In this document: piece after piece, positions 1-5,538 of the stretch
Layout: each line of letters starts with the position of its first letter
How positions within the stretch are numbered: position 1 is the first letter of the stretch
Assembly: GCA_002385545.1 (NCBI GenBank)
Contig: DGDR01000087.1
Coordinates: 1 to 8,815, forward strand
Source: Clostridium sp. UBA3947
GTDB taxonomy: Bacteria > Bacillota > Clostridia > Clostridiales > Clostridiaceae
Reading direction: 5' to 3'
DNA: 8,815 nt
Program-made: the position numbers and the translations under genes
Notes under the pieces: model-generated
What the model saw: only the letters and a program-made list of their open reading frames with translations
Told to the model about the DNA's origin: nothing
The model's database searches: none

Positions 1-5
1 GGATG

Positions 6-44
6 CTCCTTTATGTTTTTTTGTTTTGTGGTGATTCAAATATA
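6..44 (-). promoter_or_regulatory. Possible RBS and extended -10 of a divergent gene off the left edge
   Basis: Read on the minus strand, positions 12-6 give AAAGGAG, a good ribosome binding site, with only five bases left before the window ends. A start codon would therefore lie just outside. Upstream on the same strand, positions 47-39 read TGTTATATT, which matches an extended -10 element (TGnTATAAT with one mismatch). No convincing -35 box was found. Together they suggest that a divergently transcribed gene begins immediately left of position 1 and shares the intergenic region with the LTA synthase gene. The coding part is not visible, so this is inference. Confidence 0.35.
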
Positions 45-120
45 ACACAAGAGAGCTATTCTCGCTTTAATTTTTTGTTGGTGTAACATATGTATTGTAA
101 TCCTACAAATTTTAAAATAA

Positions 121-182
121 GCTACTATATAGAATAATAGACAAGCGATGAATAATTTGCTACTATGTTTTATAGGATAATA
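121..182. repeat. Imperfect direct repeat upstream of the LTA synthase gene
   Basis: GCTACTA occurs at 121-127 and again at 159-165. Each copy is followed by a nearly identical 12-mer: TATAGAATAATA at 128-139, directly abutting, and TATAGGATAATA at 171-182, after a 5-base insert (TGTTT). Apart from the insert, 18 of 19 positions agree. The second copy overlaps the candidate promoter of the downstream gene, so the repeat may be a duplicated promoter or regulator-binding element. Its function is unknown. Confidence 0.55.
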
Positions 183-186
183 TACT
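157..186 (+). promoter_or_regulatory. Candidate sigma-A promoter for the LTA synthase gene
   Basis: TTGCTA at 157-162 and TATACT at 181-186 are separated by 18 bases, a plausible -35/-10 pair with a moderate -35 match. Transcription would start near 193, giving a leader of about 55 bases before the ATG at 248. Other A/T-rich hexamers nearby (for example TATAAA at 211-216) could also serve as a -10, so the assignment is tentative. Confidence 0.3.
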
Positions 187-247
187 TAAATAGATTTTCT
201 TTGTTTGGTATATAAAAGCAAGTAGATAAATCGGAGGTAATATTTTT

Positions 248-2128
248 ATGGAATATAGCGAAGAAAATTTAAGTTTAAAATTTAGAAAATTATCAATAAG
301 GAAAGGCACCTTGTTGCAAATTGGACTAAGTATTTATTTTTTTATAATTATGTTACTGAAGTCATTATATTTTGCAGAAAACCTATCTAATAGTTCATCT
401 GAAATATATTTGAATGTATTTAGTATTATTTTTATAATCTCGTTAACCATGTTATTGAGACCGAAAAATTCATTTATAATACTTACAGTAATTGATTTAT
501 TTATTTCAATCCTATTGCTGGCTAATAATTTATATTTCCGATACTATTATAACTTGCTATCTTTACATTTAATAAAGCAAATTGGTGTAGTAGGTAAAAT
601 AGAGGGCACTATCAAAGCCTTAATTATTCCAACAGACCTTTTGTATTTTGCTGATTTTCTTTTAACAATACCTATTTTCTATTTTTGCTTCATTAAGAAT
701 AAGAACTTAGACGAAGTTAAAAAGAATTCAAAAGAGAAGCTTATTACTTGCATTGTTATTATGATATTATGTGTAGCTTTTATTAGTCAAAAGGTGTTTG
801 AACTAAAGAAAAATAATCCGGAGCTTTTTACTACAGTGTATGATAATAATTATATAAAAGAAAGAACCGGTATATTTGTTTATGAAGCTTTTGATATATA
901 TCGCAGTACTAAGGGTGTTTTTGAAAATAAGGAATTAAAGACAGAGGAAACTATGCAGCAGTTTCAAAATCATTTTGCTAACAAGCCCAGGGTTGAAAGC
1001 ACATATTTTGGTAAATATAAGGGCAAAAACTTGATTATGGTGCAGATGGAAGCTATACAAGGCTTTGTTATAAACTCAAAGCTAAATGGAAAAGAGATTA
1101 CTCCAAATCTCAATCAATTAATTAAAGATAGCTTGTATTTTGATAATGTTTATGTTCAAACTGCCGCAGGCAATACTTCTGATGCAGAGATTTTGTCCAA
1201 TACATCCTTGTATCCTGTAAGCCAAGGAGCTACAGCAGAGCAATATGGGAATAACACTTATCAGTCCATTGGAACCTTGCTAAAGGAAGAAGGCTACAGT
1301 ACCTTCTCAGCTCATGGCTTCAATCCGGAATTTTGGAACAGGATAAATATGCATAAGGCTTTAGGTTTTGATAAGTTCTATAGCAGTAATGAGCTAGACA
1401 TGGACGAAACCCTCGGTTGGGGATTAAAAGATAACTCATTTTTCAGGCAGACAGTGGAAATTATGGGCAAGGAGAAAAAGCCTTTTTACAGTTTTTTAAT
1501 TACCTTATCAAACCATCATCCTTATGATGCTTATTCAGCCATATCAGATTTTGACGTAACTGGTGTAGAGGGAGAGTTGATGCAGAATTATTTAAAATCT
1601 GTTAATGAGTTTGATAAGGCTGTGAGAGAATTTCTACAGTATCTAAAGGATGCAGGACTCTATGATAATAGTATTATTGTACTTTATGGTGACCATGAAG
1701 GAATCACTGGTAATGATATCGAGAACCTAAATAATTTTCTTGGAATTGATAAGGATGATGAATTCCACCAAAGGGAATATGAAAAGGTTCCTCTAATAAT
1801 CCATTTGCCTGATGAAGAACTTAAGGGCACAATTAGTAAAACTGCAGGTCAAATTGATATCATGCCAACGGTTTTAAATCTATTAGGTGTTAAACCAGAA
1901 TATGAATTTGGTAGCGACCTCTTAAATGTAGAGAACAATTTAGTAGTTTTAAGAGATGGTAGCTATATTGATGAGAATTATATGTATTTTAGAGCTACAG
2001 ATCATTACTATGATAAGCGCACAGGTGAACTTGTAAATAATGCTGTTAGTAGAAAGGAAGAAGCTCTAAGCCAATTACAATTGTCAGATTTGATATTTGA
2101 GTTAGATCTGTTGAAGGAATTAAAATAG
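248..2128 (+). CDS. LTA synthase family protein (polyglycerolphosphate transferase, sulfatase fold)
   Basis: Membrane enzyme of the lipoteichoic acid synthase family. Family members transfer glycerol-1-phosphate from phosphatidylglycerol to build the polyglycerolphosphate chain on the outer face of the membrane. The 626-residue length fits the usual ~620-650. Five hydrophobic segments (about 22-43, 53-70, 75-95, 130-149, 164-182) form the N-terminal membrane domain. An extracellular alkaline-phosphatase/sulfatase-type domain follows from about residue 255. The expected active-site residues are visible: E268 in MVQMEAIQ, the nucleophile T310 in GNTSDAE, W363 in FWNR, H423/H424 in SNHHPY, and D482-H483 in YGDHEGI. 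The ATG at 248 has a good RBS (GGAGGT, 233-238). The gene is monocistronic, with an intrinsic terminator just downstream. Firmicutes often carry several paralogues (LtaS, YfnI, YqgS, the primase YvgJ), and I cannot tell which this is, so no symbol is given. The family assignment is secure; the chain it makes is inferred. Confidence 0.93.
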   Translation: MEYSEENLSLKFRKLSIRKGTLLQIGLSIYFFIIMLLKSLYFAENLSNSSSEIYLNVFSIIFIISLTMLLRPKNSFIILTVIDLFISILLLANNLYFRYYYNLLSLHLIKQIGVVGKIEGTIKALIIPTDLLYFADFLLTIPIFYFCFIKNKNLDEVKKNSKEKLITCIVIMILCVAFISQKVFELKKNNPELFTTVYDNNYIKERTGIFVYEAFDIYRSTKGVFENKELKTEETMQQFQNHFANKPRVESTYFGKYKGKNLIMVQMEAIQGFVINSKLNGKEITPNLNQLIKDSLYFDNVYVQTAAGNTSDAEILSNTSLYPVSQGATAEQYGNNTYQSIGTLLKEEGYSTFSAHGFNPEFWNRINMHKALGFDKFYSSNELDMDETLGWGLKDNSFFRQTVEIMGKEKKPFYSFLITLSNHHPYDAYSAISDFDVTGVEGELMQNYLKSVNEFDKAVREFLQYLKDAGLYDNSIIVLYGDHEGITGNDIENLNNFLGIDKDDEFHQREYEKVPLIIHLPDEELKGTISKTAGQIDIMPTVLNLLGVKPEYEFGSDLLNVENNLVVLRDGSYIDENYMYFRATDHYYDKRTGELVNNAVSRKEEALSQLQLSDLIFELDLLKELK

Positions 2129-2149
2129 AATATTTCACTTGTTTTATTA

Positions 2150-2176
2150 TAGAGCCCGAAAGGGCTCTAAATTTTT
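2150..2176 (+). terminator. Intrinsic terminator after the LTA synthase gene
   Basis: An 8-bp perfect stem (TAGAGCCC at 2150-2157, GGGCTCTA at 2162-2169) closes on a GAAA tetraloop and is followed by AATTTTT (2170-2176). It lies 22 bases past the stop codon and separates the LTA synthase gene from the sugar operon. Confidence 0.88.
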
Positions 2177-2210
2177 ACAAAAAATTTTTTGAAAATTATA
2201 TCAAAAGTGA

Positions 2211-2239
2211 TTGCAAAAATGTAAACGATATGTTATCCT
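2211..2239 (+). promoter_or_regulatory. Candidate promoter of the sugar ABC transporter operon
   Basis: TTGCAA at 2211-2216 is followed after 17 bases by TATCCT at 2234-2239. The -10 is preceded by TG at 2231-2232, making an extended -10 (TGnTATCCT). Each hexamer matches 4 of 6 consensus positions. Transcription would begin near 2246, exactly where a 12-bp repeat array starts, leaving a leader of about 105 bases. A modest intrinsic strength plus an operator within the spacer would suit an inducible operon. An A6T6 tract at 2179-2190 lies upstream. Confidence 0.5.
2220..2233 (+). promoter_or_regulatory. cre-like / LacI-family operator in the promoter spacer
   Basis: TGTAAACGATATGT matches the CcpA catabolite-response consensus TGWAANCGNTNWCA at every specified position except the final CA. 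It lies between the candidate -35 and -10 boxes, where binding would block RNA polymerase. A second 12-of-14 match, TGAAAACGGTACCG, lies at 2252-2265 inside the repeat array. Because CcpA and local LacI-type regulators share the AANCG half-site, either protein could bind. Assigned by sequence likeness only. Confidence 0.4.
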
Positions 2240-2246
2240 AGATATA

Positions 2247-2294
2247 GGTACTGAAAACGGTACCGATAACGGTTCCGCTTTCGGTGCTTGGACA
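2247..2294 (+). repeat. Four tandem 12-bp repeats just downstream of the predicted transcription start
   Basis: Four consecutive 12-mers run without gaps: GGTACTGAAAAC (2247), GGTACCGATAAC (2259), GGTTCCGCTTTC (2271) and GGTGCTTGGACA (2283). GGT at positions 1-3 and C at position 5 are invariant, and position 12 is C in three of four. The second and third units each sit in a (near-)palindrome, CGGTACCG and CGGTTCCG. The block is clearly GC-richer than its surroundings. Its position immediately after the predicted +1 suits an array of repressor operators, possibly for the LacI-type protein encoded at 5539, or an RNA element. The repeats are read directly; the role is inferred. Confidence 0.7.
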
Positions 2295-2322
2295 AGCTAA
2301 TACTGCTTCGGTGTTAGTTGTC
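2291..2322 (+). other. Long bulged stem-loop in the 5' UTR of the sugar operon
   Basis: The left arm GACAAGCTAATAC (2291-2303) pairs with GTGTTAGTTGTC (2311-2322). The stem is 12 bp with a single bulged G at 2296, one U-G pair and a 7-base loop (TGCTTCG). It ends 15 bases before the AGGGAG ribosome binding site (2338-2343) and is followed by A-rich rather than T-rich sequence, so it is not a simple terminator. It could protect the 5' end of the mRNA or regulate expression. A smaller competing hairpin (GCTT 2286-2289 with AAGC 2294-2297) uses some of the same bases. Confidence 0.6.
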
Positions 2323-2352
2323 AAAAAATATATTAGTAGGGAGATGGGATAT

Positions 2353-3705
2353 ATGAAAAAAAAGGTACTAAGTGTATTGCTCAGTGCCGCAATGCTTACT
2401 GCATTCGCTGCAGGCTGTAAGAAAAATGACGGCGGCGATGGCGCAAAGGAAATCTATTTCCTAAACTTCAAACCAGAAATTGAAGACAAGTACAAAGCTA
2501 TTGCTGAAGTTTACAAGAAAGAGAAAGGTGTAACCGTTAAAGTTGTTACAGCTGCAGGTGGAACTTACGAGACTACATTAAAGTCTGAAATGAACAAATC
2601 AGAACCTCCAACAATTTTCCAAATCAACGGACCTGTTGGATATCAATCATGGAAAGACTACACTGCTGACTTAAAAGACACAGAACTTTACAAGACATTA
2701 TTAGACAAATCAATGGCTGTAACTGATGGCGATGGCGTATATGGTATTCCATACGTTGTTGAAGGTTATGGAATTATCTATAACGACGCTATAATGAAGA
2801 AATACTTCGCTTTATCAGACAAAGCTGTATCAATCAATTCCGCAGAGGAAATCAATAACTTTGACACTTTGAAAAAAGTTGTTGAAGATATGACTAAGCA
2901 TAAGGATGCTTTAGGAATTAAGGGTGTATTTGCATCTACTTCCTTAGGAGCAGGTGAACAATGGAGATGGCAGACTCACCTTGCTAATATGCCACTTTTC
3001 TATGAATTCAAAGATAAGGCTGGAGCTAACGGTAATGTTATCTTAACTGGATTAGATGCAAAGGAAATCGAATTTAAGTATAGTGACAATTACAAGAACA
3101 TATTCGATTTATACATCAACAACTCCATTACAGACAGCAAGCTTCTTGGTAGCAAGAGCGTAGCAGACTCCATGGCTGAATTTGCTCTTGGCGAAGTTGC
3201 TATGGTTCAAAATGGTAACTGGGCTTGGTCACAAATTAGTGGCGTTTCTGGTAACACTGTAAAGGAAGAAGATATTAAGTTCTTACCAATATACACAGGT
3301 GTTTCTGGTGAAGAAAAGCAAGGTTTAGCTATAGGTACAGAAAACTACTTTGCTATTAACAAGAAGGTTTCTGAAGAAAAGCAAAAGCTATCCATCGAAT
3401 TCCTTGAATGGTTATTTGGTAGCCAAAAGGGTAAGGAATTTGTAACTAAAGATTTAGGATTCATCGCACCATTCAATACTTTTGGTGACAATGAAAAGCC
3501 ATCTGATCCATTAGCTAAAGAAGTATTAAGATGGATGGAAAAAGATGGAGTTGAAAGCGTAACTTGGACATTCCAGGCATTCCCAAGCGAAGACTTCAAG
3601 AACTACTTTGGTGACGCATTATTACAATACGCTCAAGGTAAGAACACTTGGGATGATGTTAAAAAAGTAGTAATCGATAAATGGGCTTCTGAAAAGGCAA
3701 AATAA
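2353..3705 (+). CDS. Carbohydrate ABC transporter substrate-binding lipoprotein (family 1)
   Basis: Extracellular sugar-binding lipoprotein that delivers substrate to the two permeases encoded next. The start at 2353 gives 450 residues and opens with a lipoprotein signal peptide: a KKK n-region, a hydrophobic stretch (residues 5-20), and the lipobox AAGC with the lipidated cysteine at 22, followed by a polar KKNDGGDG linker. The rest reads as a two-lobed family 1 solute-binding protein, with features such as GVYGIPYVVEGYGIIYN and FALGEVAMVQNGNWAW typical of MalE/UgpB-like members. An in-frame GTG at 2284 would add 23 residues, but it lies inside the repeat array and has no RBS, whereas AGGGAG (2338-2343) is well placed for 2353. 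Codon use differs from neighbours: by hand count 13 of 20 tyrosine codons are TAC, against 2 of 12 in the LacI-type gene. This suggests high expression. The bound sugar cannot be deduced. Confidence 0.92.
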   Translation: MKKKVLSVLLSAAMLTAFAAGCKKNDGGDGAKEIYFLNFKPEIEDKYKAIAEVYKKEKGVTVKVVTAAGGTYETTLKSEMNKSEPPTIFQINGPVGYQSWKDYTADLKDTELYKTLLDKSMAVTDGDGVYGIPYVVEGYGIIYNDAIMKKYFALSDKAVSINSAEEINNFDTLKKVVEDMTKHKDALGIKGVFASTSLGAGEQWRWQTHLANMPLFYEFKDKAGANGNVILTGLDAKEIEFKYSDNYKNIFDLYINNSITDSKLLGSKSVADSMAEFALGEVAMVQNGNWAWSQISGVSGNTVKEEDIKFLPIYTGVSGEEKQGLAIGTENYFAINKKVSEEKQKLSIEFLEWLFGSQKGKEFVTKDLGFIAPFNTFGDNEKPSDPLAKEVLRWMEKDGVESVTWTFQAFPSEDFKNYFGDALLQYAQGKNTWDDVKKVVIDKWASEKAK

Positions 3706-3729
3706 TTAATCACTGACTTGAAGTTGGAT

Positions 3730-3763
3730 GGTGGGTCTGGAGGGGTGTTCAGGCCCACCTTTT
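3730..3763 (+). terminator. Intercistronic hairpin (leaky terminator/attenuator) between binding protein and permeases
   Basis: GGTGGGTCTG (3730-3739) pairs with CAGGCCCACC (3750-3759) in a 10-bp stem with one U-G pair and a 10-base loop, followed by TTTT (3760-3763). It lies in the 87-base gap between the binding-protein and permease genes. The short T-tract and the lack of an obvious promoter before the permeases suggest partial read-through or a 3'-end stabiliser for the upstream message, which would make the binding protein more abundant than the permeases. Confidence 0.75.
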
Positions 3764-3792
3764 AAATTATTACTGGATTAGGAGAAGATCAT

Positions 3793-4635
3793 ATGCAAAA
3801 AAAGTTGAAATATTATTTCCCCATTTTTGCTTTGCCAACAGTGGCAGCTTTTACAATAGCTTTCTTTGTCCCATTCGTACTAGGTGTATTTTTATCCTTC
3901 ACTAAATTTACAACAGTATCTGATGCAAAATGGGTGGGATTCACTAATTATATACAAGCATTTCAAAATGGAGAGTTTCTAAATGCTCTTTGGTTTACTG
4001 TAAAATTTGCAGTAGTATCAGTTATTACAATTAATGTTTTTGCATTTGCTCTAGCTTTTGCATTAACTAGAGGTAAAAAGGGAACAAATACATTCAGAAC
4101 AATATTTTTTATGCCAAACCTAATTGGTGGTATAGTTTTAGGTTATATTTGGCGAATGATTTTTAATGGCTTTTTATTAAGATATCAAGTGGATTTGACC
4201 TATGATGCTAAATTTGGTTTCTGGGGTCTTATAATCCTTATGAATTGGCAATTAATAGGGTATATGATGATTATTTATGTAGCAGGTATCCAAAATGTAC
4301 CTACTGATTTAATTGAAGCGGCAAAAATCGATGGAGCAGGACCATTTAAAATATTGAAAAATGTTATAATACCAATGGTAATGCCATCAATAACTATATG
4401 TTTATTCTTAACTATAACAAATGGCTTTAAGCTATTTGACCAAAACTTAGCTTTAACCGATGGTTTGCCATCTAAGAAAAGTGAAATGTTAGCCTTGAAC
4501 ATATATAAAACCTTCTATGGAAAGCCAGGTTATGAAGGAGTAGGTCAAGCTAAAGCTGTAGTATTCTTCATAATTGTAGCAGCTATAGCATTTGTACAGC
4601 TTGTTATTACTAGAAAGAGGGAGGTTGAGAGCTAA
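3793..4635 (+). CDS. Sugar ABC transporter permease, MalF/UgpA type
   Basis: First membrane subunit of the sugar importer, 280 residues. It has six predicted membrane segments at about 9-35, 65-91, 103-124, 141-165, 191-212 and 255-273. The cytoplasmic EAA coupling loop, which contacts the ATPase, begins at E175-A176-A177 with the hallmark EAAKIDGAGPF followed by IIP at 192-194. Family members pair with a MalG-type partner and a dimer of ATPases. The ATG has a good RBS (AGGAG, 3780-3784). The stop codon TAA shares its last base with the ATG of the next gene, so the two permeases are translationally coupled and probably made in equal amounts. It is in the same operon as the binding protein, downstream of the intercistronic hairpin. 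The substrate is unknown beyond a probable di- or oligosaccharide or glycerol-phosphate-type compound. Confidence 0.93.
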   Translation: MQKKLKYYFPIFALPTVAAFTIAFFVPFVLGVFLSFTKFTTVSDAKWVGFTNYIQAFQNGEFLNALWFTVKFAVVSVITINVFAFALAFALTRGKKGTNTFRTIFFMPNLIGGIVLGYIWRMIFNGFLLRYQVDLTYDAKFGFWGLIILMNWQLIGYMMIIYVAGIQNVPTDLIEAAKIDGAGPFKILKNVIIPMVMPSITICLFLTITNGFKLFDQNLALTDGLPSKKSEMLALNIYKTFYGKPGYEGVGQAKAVVFFIIVAAIAFVQLVITRKREVES

Positions 4636-5474
4636 TGAAAGAGAACAAAAGCAAGATTTCAAATGGCTTATTTTATACTTTGCTATCATTATTAAGTGTG
4701 GCTTTTTTATCACCTATTTTCATAGTTCTCATGAACTCCTTTAAAGGTAGATTTTTCATAGATAAGCTACCATTTAAGTTTCCAAATAGTGAAACATACG
4801 TTAAATTTGAAAATTATCTAACAGGTATAGAAAAGACACAATTTTTCTCAGCATTTAAGTATTCTATATTTATAACTATAGGTTCAGTGGCAGCTATAGT
4901 ATTCTTTACTTCAATGACCGCCTGGTACATAATCAGGGTCAAATCTGCCATTACTAAAGTGCTATATTTCTTATTTGCATTCTCAATGATAGTACCTTTC
5001 CAGATGGTTATGTTTACTATGAGTATGGTTGCAAATAGAGCAGGACTAGATAATCCTGTTGGAATAATAGTGATTTACCTAGGCTTTGGATCTGGCTTAT
5101 CGGTATTCATGTTTGCTGGATTTGTTAAATCTATTCCTTTAGAAATTGAAGAGGCAGCAGAGATAGATGGATGCAGCCCAATACAAACCTACTTTAGGGT
5201 TGTATTCCCAATATTAAAGCCTACTGCAATTACTGTTGCAATATTAAATGCAATGTGGATTTGGAATGACTACTTACTTCCTTACCTGACAATTGGTAAT
5301 GATTATAAGACTATTCCTATTGCAGTTCAGTCTCTAAAAGGAAACTATGGTTCTATAGATATGGGTGCTATGATGGCAGTACTTGTATTAGCCATGTTAC
5401 CTATAATTGTATTCTACTTTATCTGTCAGAAACACATCATTAAAGGTGTTGTTGCAGGGGCAGTAAAAGGCTAA
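4635..5474 (+). CDS. Sugar ABC transporter permease, MalG/UgpE type
   Basis: Second membrane subunit of the importer, 279 residues. Six hydrophobic segments lie at about 11-35, 71-99, 109-132, 142-164, 189-216 and 244-265. The EAA loop is at E173-A174-A175 in EEAAEIDGCSPIQTYF, with the conserved FP at 191-192. MWIWNDYLLP (207-216) and the C-terminal KGVVAGAVKG are characteristic of MalG-type subunits. The start overlaps the stop of the preceding permease by one base, and its RBS (GGGAGGT, 4619-4625) lies inside that gene. No ATPase gene follows, as is common in Firmicutes whose sugar importers share one MsmK-like ATPase. No terminator is visible between this gene and the LacI-type regulator 64 bases downstream. 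Confidence 0.93.
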   Translation: MKENKSKISNGLFYTLLSLLSVAFLSPIFIVLMNSFKGRFFIDKLPFKFPNSETYVKFENYLTGIEKTQFFSAFKYSIFITIGSVAAIVFFTSMTAWYIIRVKSAITKVLYFLFAFSMIVPFQMVMFTMSMVANRAGLDNPVGIIVIYLGFGSGLSVFMFAGFVKSIPLEIEEAAEIDGCSPIQTYFRVVFPILKPTAITVAILNAMWIWNDYLLPYLTIGNDYKTIPIAVQSLKGNYGSIDMGAMMAVLVLAMLPIIVFYFICQKHIIKGVVAGAVKG

Positions 5475-5507
5475 AAGTTTATAGATGACTAACTTAATTT
5501 AAATAAG

Positions 5508-5516
5508 TGTTATAAA
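5508..5516 (+). promoter_or_regulatory. Possible extended -10 promoter for the LacI-type regulator
   Basis: TGTTATAAA (5508-5516) matches an extended -10 (TGnTATAAT, one mismatch) in the 64-base gap before the regulator gene. No good -35 is present at the right distance (ACTAAC at 5488-5493). The regulator may thus have a weak promoter of its own in addition to read-through from the transporter genes. Confidence 0.3.
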
Positions 5517-5538
5517 ATATAAAGAAGGATGAAATATT

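Noticed and set aside
82..101. Possible WalR box (TGTAAC at 82-87, TGTAAT at 96-101) upstream of the LTA synthase gene
   Set aside because: The half-sites are separated by 8 bases rather than the 5 required by the WalR consensus, so the match fails.
95..108. Small inverted repeat TTGTA-ATCC-TACAA
   Set aside because: The 5-bp arms are too short to distinguish from chance in AT-rich DNA, and the site has no clear position relative to a promoter.
2178..2191. Palindromic CA6T6G tract upstream of the sugar operon promoter
   Set aside because: It may bend DNA or act as an UP-like element, but it is centred about 60 bases upstream of +1, and such runs are common in AT-rich genomes.
2296..2304. 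GCTAATACT shared between the 5'-UTR hairpin (2296-2304) and the post-LacI terminator (6631-6639)
   Set aside because: Many exact 9-mer matches are expected by chance within a window this size and composition; the surrounding bases do not align.
2284..2352. N-terminal extension of the binding protein from a GTG at 2284
   Set aside because: The extension falls in the repeat array and leader hairpin, has no RBS, and would bury the lipoprotein signal peptide; the ATG at 2353 has a good RBS.
3345..3599. 84-residue minus-strand open frame inside the binding-protein gene
   Set aside because: It lies wholly within a well-supported lipoprotein gene on the other strand, has no family resemblance, and is best explained as a shadow frame.
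4275..4713. Two minus-strand open frames (4275-4502 and 4489-4713) across the permease junction
   Set aside because: They overlap conserved permease coding sequence, including the EAA loop region, and have no recognisable domain.
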